DNA from: Bin5 sp022821545
GTDB lineage: Bacteria; Chloroflexota; Anaerolineae; Caldilineales; Caldilineaceae
DNA length: 64,000 bases
Assembly (NCBI GenBank): GCA_963664085.2
Contig: CAXXLO010000002.1
Location: 4,650,001 to 4,714,000 of the forward strand
Reading direction: 5' to 3'
In this document: piece by piece, positions 1 to 8,706 of the stretch
Layout of the letters: each line of letters opens with the position of its first letter
Numbering within the stretch: position 1 is the first letter of the stretch
Made by a program: the position numbers and the translations under genes
The notes under the pieces: model-generated
Database searches by the model: none
Told to the model about the DNA's origin: nothing
What the model saw: the letters and a program-made list of their open reading frames with translations, nothing else

Positions 1-1
1 T

Positions 2-880
2 TGGAGACGCCGTGCGCGCGTCTCCCGGTTGCGTCCCAACCGCGGCTGGATGGCCGGAATCGGGCTGACGATCTTCGCCATGCTGGGAATGGCCCTGCTG
101 GTGGCGTTGATCATTCAGCCCGAGGACGCCGCCATACTCTTGAAGGCGCTCGGCCTGGTCTGGCGGGGCGTAAGCACTGTTCTCATCTGGATCATCACAG
201 TCATCGCCTACCCCATCTTCATGATCATTGAGTATTTCATTCGCCTGCTGCGCAGCCTTTTCGGTGACCGTTCTCAGGAAACCGAGCGTGCCGAATTTGC
301 CCCGGCTCCTACACCCGAAGCGATGCCGGAGCCGCCGGAAAGGGCCGTCGAAGCGATGCCGGAGCCTTTCCGGTGGATTGCTCTCCTTGTGGTGGCGGCT
401 GGCGTATTCATCATTTTCATGCTCGTTCTACGTCAGTTGAAAAGTCGCCCCGAAGAGGAGAGCGACGAGGTACGCGAATCGATACTGACGGCCAGCCTGT
501 TGCAGTCTCAACTTGCAGACCTGTGGGACCGTCTGCGTTCGCGGTTCGGCCCGCCGCCGGAGGAGCCGGACCCGTACCTGTCGCTGGCAGGCGAGAGCGA
601 CACGCGCCGTCTGATTCGCTCGATCTACCAGCGGCTGCTGGCGCTCGCACAGACGCGAAACGCGCCCAGGTTGCACGGTGAGACCCCCGGCAGCTATGGG
701 GGGCGCCTGGCCGCCAAACCCGAATTTGACGAGGCGCTCGTGCAGACGATCACCGCGGCCTACGGCGAGGCCCGTTATGGCGACGAGCCCCCTTCCGAAC
801 AGACCGCTTCGGCAGCTAGAGACGCGTGGAACGAGATTGAGTCTGCTCTTGCGCCGGACCCATCTGAAGACGATTCCTGA
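2..880 (+). CDS. DUF4129-type membrane protein, 5'-truncated by window edge
   Basis: The frame is open to the left edge, so the true start probably lies outside the window; a TTG at 29 is the first start-like codon inside. The visible part has a hydrophobic N-terminus with two closely spaced membrane segments, an acidic Pro/Glu-rich stretch, a third membrane helix (the stretch around WIALLVVAAGVFIIF), and a soluble C-terminal domain of about 100 residues. That domain has the DUF4129 pattern: IRSIYQRLLALAQ, then GETPGSYGGRL, then a Y-x-x-A-R-Y-G-like end. DUF4129 is usually found at the C-terminus of transglutaminase-like TgpA proteins or beside them and often beside MoxR ATPases, so a partner may lie upstream. 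Molecular function is unknown. A 59-bp gap separates it from the next gene. Confidence 0.7.
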   Translation, partial: WRRRARVSRLRPNRGWMAGIGLTIFAMLGMALLVALIIQPEDAAILLKALGLVWRGVSTVLIWIITVIAYPIFMIIEYFIRLLRSLFGDRSQETERAEFAPAPTPEAMPEPPERAVEAMPEPFRWIALLVVAAGVFIIFMLVLRQLKSRPEEESDEVRESILTASLLQSQLADLWDRLRSRFGPPPEEPDPYLSLAGESDTRRLIRSIYQRLLALAQTRNAPRLHGETPGSYGGRLAAKPEFDEALVQTITAAYGEARYGDEPPSEQTASAARDAWNEIESALAPDPSEDDS

Positions 881-939
881 AGTAACTTACGGCAGCTCGC
901 TTGCCGATTCTCTCACTCGCCCTGTCCGGAGTATTCCCT

Positions 940-2490
940 ATGAACGGCGCCCAGGCTCTCATTCGCACTCTTTATGACGCAGGTGTAGACACATGTTTCA
1001 TGAATCCTGGCACGTCGGAGATGCACTTTGTCGCCGCGCTGGACTCCGTGCCGGAGATGCGCTCCATTCTCTGCCTGTTTGAGGGCGTCGCGACCGGCTG
1101 CGCAGACGGCTACGCCCGCATGACCGGCAAGCCGGCCGCGACACTGCTGCATCTCGGCCCGGGCCTGGGAAATGGAATCTCCAACCTGCACAACGGGCGC
1201 AAAGCCCACTCTCCGATCGTCAACATTGTGGGCGAACACGCGACCTATCACCTCAAGTATGACGCGCCCCTGACATCGGACATCGAGGGCCTGGCTCGGC
1301 CGGTCTCGGGCTGGGTGCGCACTTCGCCCAATGCGCGCGCGGTTGCTGAAGACGGCGCCGAGGCCGTCGCCGCGGCCCGTACGCACCCGGGGCAGGTGGC
1401 AACGCTGATACTCCCTGCGGATACCGCTTGGGGAGCTGCCGGCGGGCCGGCGCCCCCTCGGAACCCGCCCCCGAAGCCCGCCGTGCCCGAGGAGCGTATT
1501 TCAGCCGTCGCCCGTCTGCTGCGGCGGGGAGAAGAGACTGTCCTTCTCGTGGGCGACCAGGTAATGTGCAGCGCAGGAGTCAGCGAGCTAGCCTGCCGCA
1601 TCGCGGCGGGAGCGAACGCCCGCGTCGTTGGCAATCGCGCCGCAGCGCGCGTTTCAAGGGGCGCCGGCCGCCCTGTCCTGGCCCGCCTGCCCTATCCTGT
1701 CGATCAGGCTCTCTCCCTGTTGGCGGGCGCACGCCACGTCGTTCTTGCCGGCGCCAAAGACCCGGTGGGATTCTTTGCCTACCCGGACAGCCCCAGCCGG
1801 CTGGCGCCCCCGGAGGCGGACATCCATCTTCTCGCCTCCGAGGATGAGGACGTTCCCGCCGCGCTCGATGCCTTGAACGAAGAGTTGGGCGCGCCGGCAG
1901 CTCCGACGCCCGCGGCCCGGTTGGAGCGCCCGGCCCTGCCCACCGGCCAGCTCACGCCGGAGGCGGTCTGGACCGCTCTGTGCGCACTGATGCCGGAGAA
2001 CGCAATCGTCGCCGATGAATCGGTCACTTGCGGCCGCCAGGCCTATCCCCACACCGAAACCGCGCCGCCTCACGACTGGCTTCACGTGACGGGAGGCTCT
2101 ATCGGCCAGGGCCTGCCGGCGGCCACTGGGGCGGCCGTGGCCTGCCCGGACCGCCAAGTGTTTGCCATGGAGGGCGACGGCTCCGGCATGTACACTTTGC
2201 AGGCCCTGTGGACGCAGGCGCGCGAGTCGCTGAACGTCGTGAACGTCATCTTCGCAAACCGCAGTTACCGCATCCTGCAGGGCGAACTCCTGAATGTGGG
2301 AGGCGATGCTGAACCGGGGCCGCGTGCCCAGGCCATGATGCGCCTTGATTCTCCGGAGTTGGACTGGGTCTCGATCTCCGAGGGCATGGGCGTCCCCGCG
2401 GTCCGCGTCGAGAGCGCCGACGCTTACGTCCGGGCGCTGGGCCGGGGGATTGAAGAGCCGGGACCGCTGCTGATAGAGGCGATGATCTGA
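940..2490 (+). CDS. Thiamine pyrophosphate-dependent enzyme, acetolactate synthase-like large subunit
   Basis: A 516-residue protein of the TPP-dependent decarboxylase/acetolactate synthase superfamily. The N-terminal PYR domain has the catalytic glutamate region (CLFEGVATGCADGYARMTG) and GPGLGNGISNLHNG. The C-terminal PP domain has GGSIGQGLPAATGAA and a TPP-binding GDGSGMYT...N motif. The middle domain is short (GDQVMCSAGV). The family contains acetolactate synthase homologues, benzoylformate decarboxylase and related 2-oxoacid decarboxylases; the substrate cannot be read from sequence. No small regulatory subunit is adjacent, which argues against a biosynthetic IlvB. The start is ATG 940, preceded by CCGGAG; an upstream TTG at 901 has no ribosome site. 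Confidence 0.85.
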   Translation: MNGAQALIRTLYDAGVDTCFMNPGTSEMHFVAALDSVPEMRSILCLFEGVATGCADGYARMTGKPAATLLHLGPGLGNGISNLHNGRKAHSPIVNIVGEHATYHLKYDAPLTSDIEGLARPVSGWVRTSPNARAVAEDGAEAVAAARTHPGQVATLILPADTAWGAAGGPAPPRNPPPKPAVPEERISAVARLLRRGEETVLLVGDQVMCSAGVSELACRIAAGANARVVGNRAAARVSRGAGRPVLARLPYPVDQALSLLAGARHVVLAGAKDPVGFFAYPDSPSRLAPPEADIHLLASEDEDVPAALDALNEELGAPAAPTPAARLERPALPTGQLTPEAVWTALCALMPENAIVADESVTCGRQAYPHTETAPPHDWLHVTGGSIGQGLPAATGAAVACPDRQVFAMEGDGSGMYTLQALWTQARESLNVVNVIFANRSYRILQGELLNVGGDAEPGPRAQAMMRLDSPELDWVSISEGMGVPAVRVESADAYVRALGRGIEEPGPLLIEAMI

Positions 2491-2562
2491 CGGCAAGATG
2501 ACCGCAAGATGACTGCGATGGAACTCCGTTCTCGTTCGCATTGACCACCTTCCCCTTCAGCC

Positions 2563-4194
2563 ATGGACGCAGTTAAACTGGACCGGCCATCAGGAGATGC
2601 AGTCGCGCGCGTCATCGACGCCTTCATGGCGGCGCGGACGCCGGTCTACATTGTCGGCGGCGCTGTGCGCGACCATCTGCTGAGCATCTCTGCCATTCCA
2701 GGCTGGACGCCTGCGAAGCTGGATGGAAAACCTCGCGCCGGCGCTGGCGCACCCGCTTCGACAACCGACCTGGACCTTGTCCTGAACGGGCCGGTACTGC
2801 CCCTCGCGAAACGCGTGGCGGACAGCCTCGGCTGGGCCTACTATCCCCTGGACGAAGCGAGAGACGTCGCCCGGATTATCGGCAGAGGCGGCGACGGTCG
2901 CCGAATTGAGTGTGACGCCGCGGCTTTGCGAGGCGATCTGCGCTCCGACCTGCTGGCCCGTGACTTCAGCGTCAATGCACTCGCGCTGGAACTTTCGGCG
3001 AACGGTCCGGCCCGGTTGATCGACCTGTGCGGCGGCATAGCCGATATCACTTCGTGTACCCTGCGCCGCATTTCGGACGAGAGCCTGCATGACGACCCCA
3101 TTAGGCTCTTGCGCGCAGTGCGCCTGGCTGCTCAACTTGGCTTTACGATTGAGAATGAAACACGAAGGCAGATCGTTGACCTGGCCGGGACCGTTCTTCG
3201 CGTCAGTGCCGAACGTCTGCGGCAGGAACTGTGGAAGCTGCTGGACTGTTCGCGTCCGGACCACGGAATCAGGGAGTTGAATGCGCTCGGTCTGCTTGAC
3301 CGGCTGTTGCCGGAGGTCAGCGCACTTCAAGGCGTGACACAGTCATCTCGCCACCATCTTGATGCCTACGACCACAGCCTGTTGACGGCGCGCCGCGCAG
3401 CCGAACTTCGAGACTGGCTGCGCGGCAGTTCCCCTCTTGAGGATGACAAGCTGAAAGGAGTTCTGGAACCCTGGGCGGAGCCGCTTCGCGCCCATTTCGG
3501 TGAGGAGATCGCCGCCGGTCACGACCGGGCCGGCTGGCTGGTCTGGCATGCACTGCTTCACGATACGGGAAAGGCCGCTGAATGTGCCGCGGATTCCAGC
3601 GACGGCGCCGAACGACGGTCCCGGGCCGGCCACCAGCAATTGAGCGCCCGGATAGCCGCCCGGCGCGTTGCGCAACTTCGCTTCAGCAGGCGTGAAGTCC
3701 AGCTGGCCGCGCGCGTGGCGTCCATGCACAGCGTTCCCCGCAACCTGGTCGACTCGCTTCCCCGTGTTGAGAACCGGATCGGCAGGCGGACGGCCTATCG
3801 ATTCTTTCGTGATGCAGGCAGTGTGACCGCGGGCCGCCGGATCGAGCGCCATCTGCAATCGAGCGGCGCACGGCAACCCCTCGACGGGCTGGATGTGACG
3901 CTGCAGGCGATCTCGGATCTGCATGCAACAGGGCTGGAGCGGGGCGCCGAGTGGGGCTGTTTCCTCAAGGCGGTGGAAGGGCTGTTTTCCTTTGCCTTCT
4001 CACGGCAGGCGGACTATCCGGCCGCGCCGCTCGTGGACGGCCATGCGCTGATGAGGCGCCTGGGCTTGGAACCGGGGCCGACTTTGGGGGCCGTTATCCG
4101 GGAACTGTCGGAGGCGCAGGCGGCAGGCGCCGTGGCCAGCGCGGACGAGGCAGTGGCATTGGCAAGAGAGCTGCTGGCGAGAGGGATGAAATAG
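2563..4194 (+). CDS. tRNA nucleotidyltransferase / poly(A) polymerase family protein with HD domain
   Basis: A 543-residue class II nucleotidyltransferase. The head domain has the flexible-loop motif GGAVRDHLL (residues 32-40), the metal-binding DLDLV, and RDFSVNALAL. The neck has HDDPIRLLRAVRLAAQLGF, typical of CCA-adding enzymes and poly(A) polymerases. An HD-domain segment follows (WHALLHDTGKAAE), found in CCA enzymes that also trim 2',3'-cyclic phosphates, and then a helical tail. An insertion between GGAVRD and DLDLV (about residues 41-66) is longer than usual. It probably adds or repairs tRNA 3' CCA ends. Whether it is a full CCA enzyme, an A-adding enzyme or a CC-adding enzyme cannot be settled from sequence alone. 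Confidence 0.88.
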   Translation: MDAVKLDRPSGDAVARVIDAFMAARTPVYIVGGAVRDHLLSISAIPGWTPAKLDGKPRAGAGAPASTTDLDLVLNGPVLPLAKRVADSLGWAYYPLDEARDVARIIGRGGDGRRIECDAAALRGDLRSDLLARDFSVNALALELSANGPARLIDLCGGIADITSCTLRRISDESLHDDPIRLLRAVRLAAQLGFTIENETRRQIVDLAGTVLRVSAERLRQELWKLLDCSRPDHGIRELNALGLLDRLLPEVSALQGVTQSSRHHLDAYDHSLLTARRAAELRDWLRGSSPLEDDKLKGVLEPWAEPLRAHFGEEIAAGHDRAGWLVWHALLHDTGKAAECAADSSDGAERRSRAGHQQLSARIAARRVAQLRFSRREVQLAARVASMHSVPRNLVDSLPRVENRIGRRTAYRFFRDAGSVTAGRRIERHLQSSGARQPLDGLDVTLQAISDLHATGLERGAEWGCFLKAVEGLFSFAFSRQADYPAAPLVDGHALMRRLGLEPGPTLGAVIRELSEAQAAGAVASADEAVALARELLARGMK

Positions 4195-4243
4195 CTAAGG
4201 CGGCCCTTCTAAAAGGGAACTGCTAGCGGGACCTGATGGTTGC

Positions 4244-5317
4244 TTATGCCGCACTCTTCGCCGCGGCTCGTTCCAGGCGGGCGCGCGCGCCGCCGCTCTC
4301 AAGTATGCGCCTGGTGCGGCCTATCCCGTCGGAAACACTTTGGGCCAGATCAAAAAGATGGAGAAAGACACCGGCCGTCAGGCAGACCTGCTCGGTCGCG
4401 TCGCACTCTTCTGAAGCGAGTACTCTTGCATTCAGTTCGGCATGACCTGCGGCGTCTGCGGGTCCGGCTACGCGCACTCGCTCGGTATGGCCGAGGGCTT
4501 CAGGATCAAGGACCAGGTCGTTGGCCGCATCTTCGGCAAATACGTGGGACTTGCGTCCGACTGCCATTTCAACTGAGCCTTCCTCGCCCTGGACAATAAA
4601 GCTGCGTTCGCCGCCCGTCTGCGCCGCGCGCAGGCGCTCGATGTAGTTTCCGTGGAAGAACCCGCTCACCTGGTAGGGGGCGTTGGCTGGATTCAGGAGT
4701 TTCTCGACACTGTTGAGCACAGTTCGAAGGCCGAACTGGCGCCGCAATGGCAGCAGGGCATGCCACTGGGGCGCGAATCTCTCTGCAGACAGGTAGCCGA
4801 TACCGACCGCCTCTATCATTGCCTGCACGGCTTCCGGCTCCAGGTCGTCGGCAACGCCCAGTTCCCGCAGAACCGGCCCCGGCCCGATGCCCTCCTTGGT
4901 GGGTACCGCTTCATCGCCATGCAGGACCACCGGCATTCCGGCTTCGGCGAGAACGGCCGCTATCGCGGGGGCCAGCTGTGCGCTCCTTGCCTTGCCGTCG
5001 TAGGGCACGGCCAGATCGAGCAGCCCGTCGACCCGGGGCCGGATCTGCGTGATCGTCTCTGCCCGTAAGAGCGCGGTAAAGCCCCGAATCTCGTCGACAG
5101 CCTCACCCTTTACCCTCTGTGAAATCAGAAAAGCGCCGGCCTGCGCCGGAGAGCAGGCCTGCCCGACGATCTGGCGCAGGGCTTCTACCGACTCATCGTA
5201 GGTTAGGTCGCGCTTCAGTTTCTCGCCGCGCCCAACCGCTTGAATGAAAGGGACAAATGGGGCCGGATCCCGGTCCGTTTCGTAGATTGAGCGGACTTCC
5301 GGGGTCGCGGCCAGCAT
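4244..5317 (-). CDS. Anthranilate phosphoribosyltransferase-like protein (TrpD2/YbiB type)
   Basis: A 357-residue protein with the nucleoside-phosphorylase/phosphoribosyltransferase fold. The N-terminal helical domain (LTYDESVEALRQIV...AGAFLISQRVKGE) resembles TrpD. The PRPP-binding GTGGDG motif of true TrpD is absent: the same place reads VPYDGKARS. Downstream it has HGDEAVPTKEGIG, typical of the TrpD2/YbiB subfamily. YbiB-type proteins are described as nucleic-acid-binding rather than tryptophan-biosynthetic, so this is not called trpD. It lies downstream of the nitrite/sulfite reductase gene and the 202-aa gene on the same strand (49-bp gap), suggesting one transcript. No trp genes are nearby. 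Confidence 0.75.
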   Translation of the reverse strand: MLAATPEVRSIYETDRDPAPFVPFIQAVGRGEKLKRDLTYDESVEALRQIVGQACSPAQAGAFLISQRVKGEAVDEIRGFTALLRAETITQIRPRVDGLLDLAVPYDGKARSAQLAPAIAAVLAEAGMPVVLHGDEAVPTKEGIGPGPVLRELGVADDLEPEAVQAMIEAVGIGYLSAERFAPQWHALLPLRRQFGLRTVLNSVEKLLNPANAPYQVSGFFHGNYIERLRAAQTGGERSFIVQGEEGSVEMAVGRKSHVFAEDAANDLVLDPEALGHTERVRVAGPADAAGHAELNARVLASEECDATEQVCLTAGVFLHLFDLAQSVSDGIGRTRRILESGGARARLERAAAKSAA

Positions 5318-5366
5318 CGGGGTCGGTCCTTAGCGGTTGCAGGGAGGTGGGGAAGGGGTCGGACGT

Positions 5367-5975
5367 TCAGTCCCCACGCCCCAATTGGTTGAGAAGGGTG
5401 TCTACATCCGGAGCGGAAGGCGCCTGTAATTCGAAAGTCAGTGGCTCACGTGCGTCGTTGGCGACGCGTGTAACGGTGGCGTCTTCCCCGAAGATGGCGG
5501 CCAGATTGTCCGATAGCTGGGCCTGGGCATCGCTCGCGCGGGAATCGGCGCCGTCGCCATTTGCGCCGTTGGGGTAGTTGAGCCGGTCCAACAGGACGAT
5601 TGTAGCCCCGTCCGTGCGCAACTTCAGCTTTCCCTTCAACTCCACGTCGTTTTCCGTCAACTTTGCCCCGTTCAACGCCTGGGACAGCGTCCTGCCCAGG
5701 GCATCTGACAGGTCGGAGCCGGCGTCGCGTTTGCGTACATAGAGGAGGCCCGGCTTGCCGTCGCTCAAGTCGATAATGTAGTCGGCCTCGTGGCCGACGA
5801 GGAGAATCGCCGGACCGTCCCCGATATGCTTGTAGTCTGCCACGTCGAGCAGCAGCTCGTTGGGCACAACATCCTCCCGAATCCACCGATGGAAAACGGG
5901 AATAAAGGATTCGACGTCTACGGAAAAGTCACTGAAAAAGAACTTAACGCTCAGGCGATGGGGTGCAATCATCAT
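5367..5975 (-). CDS. Conserved-looking protein of unknown function between nitrite/sulfite reductase and TrpD2-like gene
   Basis: A 202-residue soluble protein. The start is ATG 5975 (two consecutive ATGs), preceded by CTGGAG at a good distance; an in-frame ATG at 6014 is less well placed. The N-terminal 90 residues are well ordered: HRLSVKFFFSD, FIPVFHRWIRE, LLLDVADYKHIGDGP, LLVGHEADYIID, then GLLYVRKR. The second half has FGEDATVTRVANDAREPLTFEL. No signal peptide or membrane segment is present. I cannot name the family with certainty, though the DVADYKH...GHEADY block looks like a conserved signature. The gap to the reductase stop is about 70 bp, and the context suggests a role linked to nitrite/sulfite assimilation. 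This is inference from position only. Confidence 0.65.
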   Translation of the reverse strand: MMIAPHRLSVKFFFSDFSVDVESFIPVFHRWIREDVVPNELLLDVADYKHIGDGPAILLVGHEADYIIDLSDGKPGLLYVRKRDAGSDLSDALGRTLSQALNGAKLTENDVELKGKLKLRTDGATIVLLDRLNYPNGANGDGADSRASDAQAQLSDNLAAIFGEDATVTRVANDAREPLTFELQAPSAPDVDTLLNQLGRGD

Positions 5976-6047
5976 TTGCTCCAGCGGGGATGAAAGGCCG
6001 TTCGCCGGCTGCAACCTGTATGGCCAGGCACAGCCGGCGGACAGCCA

Positions 6048-8306
6048 TCAGATCTCTACCAGGACGTTGCCGCCGACCCTGGACTCGCAGGCATGGGTGG
6101 CCTCGATGAACAGAAGCGCCTCCTCGATCAACCTGTGGGCGGCATCATTGTCGGGGCTTCCATTGGGACTGCTGTGCCGGTCCAGCAGGTACTGGCCGAA
6201 CTTTCCCTTTGCATACTGATCGAAGAACAGTTCGGTATCAAAGAAGCGGCTCTTGAACTCCTGCACAATTCGGTCCGGACTGTCGCCCACGTCGAGAAAC
6301 TGGGTACGCACCAGGGCTCTGGCCGCCTTGAGCATCGATGAGTAGGCCAGGGCATCGGCCCGCGCCGGGTCGTTCTCATCCAGAGCGATCTGCGCTTCGA
6401 AGGCTTCTGACTCTGCCGGGGAGATCTCCATTGAGAAGAGGGAGACAACCTCGCCGGCGCATTCGCCGATGCCGATGTCGCCGAGGCTGAAGACGCGAGG
6501 ATCGCCCCAGTCGGAGAAATACTCCGGTTCCTGTTCAAAGGCCGGCAGCTGCATGAAGGGCTGAATAATGCCGCGCGCCTCTTTCTTGCCGATGCGTCCA
6601 ATCCACTCCTGGAACGTTTCGCCCTTGGACCGTTCCTCCACATATCGGGATGTAATCGTATCCACGACATCGGGCACCGTCTTGGAAGGAACGGCGCCAA
6701 CGGCCAGCCCATAGCTGCCGGCATTGTCATGCCACTTGCCCCCCAGGATGACCTGGAAGTGCGGCATCTTGAAGTTGCCGGAGCGGCGGCTGTTGCCGAA
6801 GAATCCGATGTCGGATACATGGTGCTGGCCGCAGGAATTGAAGCAGCCGCTGATCTTGATCTTCAGGTCCTTGATGGCCTCAGGCAGCGATGCGCTCTTG
6901 GCCGTGAGGCGCGTGCGTAGTTCGCCGGCCAGCCCGCGTGAGGAGGCGATACCCAGTTTGCAGGTATCGGTTCCGGGGCAGGCGGTAATGTCGACGATCG
7001 TGCCGGCGCCGGGTTCGCCAAGCCCGATCGCCTTGAGCTCCTCGTACAGATTGGGCAGATCGGAATCCGAGACCCAGCGCAGAACGATATTCTGCTCTAC
7101 CGTCGAACGCACATTTTCGCCAACATACTTGCGGGCGATGTCGGCCAGTTCCCAGGTCTGCTTCGAAGTCAGATCGCCCAGCGGCAGATTGACCGTGACA
7201 ACGCTGTAACCCTCCTGGCGCTGACTGTAGACGTTGGTCTCGTACCACTGGTTGAACTCCGAAGAGTGGACCTGGCCGTTCAAAAACGTGGGCGGCCTGT
7301 ATGGCTTCTCCTCGTACTCTGGGAGCGTGTCCATATAGGCTGTCCAGCGGTCGTCGTGGGGCAATGTCTTGCGCTCTTCCTCGACCAGCCGGCGAAACTC
7401 CTCTATTCCGAGCTTGGCGACGAGAAACTTGATGCGGGCGCGATTTCGGTTCCGCTTTTCACCCAGCCGTGCAAAAACGCGGGAGACCGCCTGAACCAGA
7501 GGCAGGATCTCCTCTTCCGGCGTGAATTCGCTCAGCACCTTGGCCTGGTGAGGCACTGTGCCGAGGCCGCCCCCCACATACACCTTGAAACCGCGCTTGG
7601 GCTTGCCGTCAACCTCCTGAATCTGGGCAAGGTAGCCGATGTCGTGCATCATCACCAGCCCACAGGCTTCCGCTTCGCAGCCGGAAAAGGCCGGCTTGAA
7701 CTTGCGCCCGAAGTCCTGGACGTCGTCATGGCCCAGCAGGAACTCGGCGAAAGCCTCGGAATAAGGCGTCGCGTCAAAGACCTCCGTGCGGCAGACGCCC
7801 GCCAGGTGGCAGCAAGTAACATTGCGGACGGAGTTGCCGCAGGCTTCCCTGGTGGTTATGCCGACCGACGCCAGGCGCCGCATCATGTCCGGCGTGTCCT
7901 CGATGTGAACAAAGTGCAGCTGAATGTCCTGGCGCGTCGTGATGTGCAGTATGCCGTCGGAGTATTCATCGGCAACCTGTGCCAGCACGTCCAGCTGATT
8001 CGGTGTCAGTCCTCCGCCGGGAACTTTGATGCGTTGCATACCCGGCGCGTGCCAGAGTGTATCGGGGCCTTTGATCCGCTCCATTTCCTCGAATGCAAGC
8101 TCCCGACTCTCGAAACCGTCGTGCCGCTGGCCATTGTCGTAGCGCTGGCCGTACACGCCTCGACGGAGACGCGTTTCGGCGAAGACCTTCTCGTCCAGTT
8201 TCCCTTGGCCCATCAGCTCCATCTGGCCTTCAAAAATATCGATTTCGTGGGCCAGATCATCTGACATTTCATCCGCCAGGACGTCTTTCCAACCGATGTT
8301 CGACAC
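6048..8306 (-). CDS. Sirohaem-dependent nitrite/sulfite reductase with long C-terminal extension
   Basis: A 752-residue assimilatory nitrite/sulfite reductase. It has two ferredoxin-like half-domains and the sirohaem-[4Fe-4S] ligand cysteines C443-x5-C449 (TACPGTDTCKLG) and C488-x3-C492 (SGCFNSCGQHH). The first half-domain includes HITTRQDIQLHFV and TREACGNSVRNVTCC. Sirohaem reductases reduce nitrite to ammonia or sulfite to sulfide with ferredoxin or NADPH partners; the sequence does not decide between them. After the reductase core (to about residue 600) a helical extension of about 150 residues follows, resembling a HEPN-like helical bundle and including FFDTELFFDQYAKG. The start is GTG 8306, set by AAGGAG seven bases upstream, not the in-frame ATG at 8381. 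A TTGACA-N18-TACAAT promoter precedes it. Confidence 0.9.
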   Translation of the reverse strand: MSNIGWKDVLADEMSDDLAHEIDIFEGQMELMGQGKLDEKVFAETRLRRGVYGQRYDNGQRHDGFESRELAFEEMERIKGPDTLWHAPGMQRIKVPGGGLTPNQLDVLAQVADEYSDGILHITTRQDIQLHFVHIEDTPDMMRRLASVGITTREACGNSVRNVTCCHLAGVCRTEVFDATPYSEAFAEFLLGHDDVQDFGRKFKPAFSGCEAEACGLVMMHDIGYLAQIQEVDGKPKRGFKVYVGGGLGTVPHQAKVLSEFTPEEEILPLVQAVSRVFARLGEKRNRNRARIKFLVAKLGIEEFRRLVEEERKTLPHDDRWTAYMDTLPEYEEKPYRPPTFLNGQVHSSEFNQWYETNVYSQRQEGYSVVTVNLPLGDLTSKQTWELADIARKYVGENVRSTVEQNIVLRWVSDSDLPNLYEELKAIGLGEPGAGTIVDITACPGTDTCKLGIASSRGLAGELRTRLTAKSASLPEAIKDLKIKISGCFNSCGQHHVSDIGFFGNSRRSGNFKMPHFQVILGGKWHDNAGSYGLAVGAVPSKTVPDVVDTITSRYVEERSKGETFQEWIGRIGKKEARGIIQPFMQLPAFEQEPEYFSDWGDPRVFSLGDIGIGECAGEVVSLFSMEISPAESEAFEAQIALDENDPARADALAYSSMLKAARALVRTQFLDVGDSPDRIVQEFKSRFFDTELFFDQYAKGKFGQYLLDRHSSPNGSPDNDAAHRLIEEALLFIEATHACESRVGGNVLVEI

Positions 8307-8382
8307 AGTTGTCTCCTTCACTATCGGTAGAGTCTCTTGGTCTCTTTCGACATCTTTTCCTATTGGTCCCCTATTGCCCACA

Positions 8383-8412
8383 ATTGTAGGGCAGCAGCGC
8401 TTGATCTGTCAA
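8383..8412 (-). promoter_or_regulatory. Sigma-70-type promoter for nitrite/sulfite reductase operon
   Basis: On the minus strand a perfect TTGACA (8412-8407) is followed after 18 bp by TACAAT (8388-8383). Transcription would start near 8375, giving a leader of about 70 nt to the GTG at 8306. It is divergent from the promoter of the M16 peptidase gene. Confidence 0.65.
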
Positions 8413-8486
8413 GCCGGTCATAATGGGACGTGCATCCCTGCCACTCCCTCCTCGCCCTCTCTCTCCTCTCCGCTCTCTCCTCCCCT

Positions 8487-8515
8487 TTGGGCGTGGTCTG
8501 GGAATAACGTATACT
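8487..8515 (+). promoter_or_regulatory. Promoter candidate for M16 peptidase gene
   Basis: TTGGGC (8487-8492), a 17-bp spacer and TATACT (8510-8515). The predicted start near 8522 falls in the first copy of the 16-bp tandem repeat. The leader would be about 185 nt. Confidence 0.5.
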
Positions 8516-8558
8516 CTTTTGGGCGCACGCTCTTTTGGGCGCATGCTCTCTTTGCGCC
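8514..8558 (+). repeat. 16-bp tandem repeat at predicted transcription start
   Basis: Two near-identical copies of CTCTTTTGGGCGCAYG (8514-8529, 8530-8545) and a decayed third copy (CTCTCTTTGCGCC). The third copy runs into a TTTGCGCCTTCAGA motif that recurs near 48500. Confidence 0.7.
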
Positions 8559-8706
8559 TTCAGACGATGCCCAAAATTCCCGCCGGGATTATTCCTGCCT
8601 GTTGCGAAATCTTCGCCAAATGGCAACAGAAATCTCATCTCTGCGTACTAAGCTGGTAGGAGCGGCGCGAATTTCACCCAAGCGAAAGAGATTCAAGGAG
8701 TAAACA

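Larger units (their letters stand above)
8389..8706. other. Divergent intergenic region with pyrimidine-rich tract and tandem repeats
   Basis: This gap separates the reductase operon (minus) from the M16 peptidase (plus). It contains a CT-rich tract at about 8445-8486, a plus-strand promoter-like pair (8487-8515) and a 16-bp tandem repeat (8514-8545), and it ends with a strong AAGGAG ribosome site at about 8695. No gene is visible in it. Confidence 0.6.

Noticed and set aside
4244..5317. Assignment as tryptophan-biosynthetic TrpD
   Set aside because: The PRPP motif GTGGDG is missing and no trp genes are nearby; the TrpD2/YbiB type fits better.
7266..8264. Plus-strand open frame inside the nitrite/sulfite reductase
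   Set aside because: A shadow frame; the reductase has all cluster cysteines and a matching promoter.
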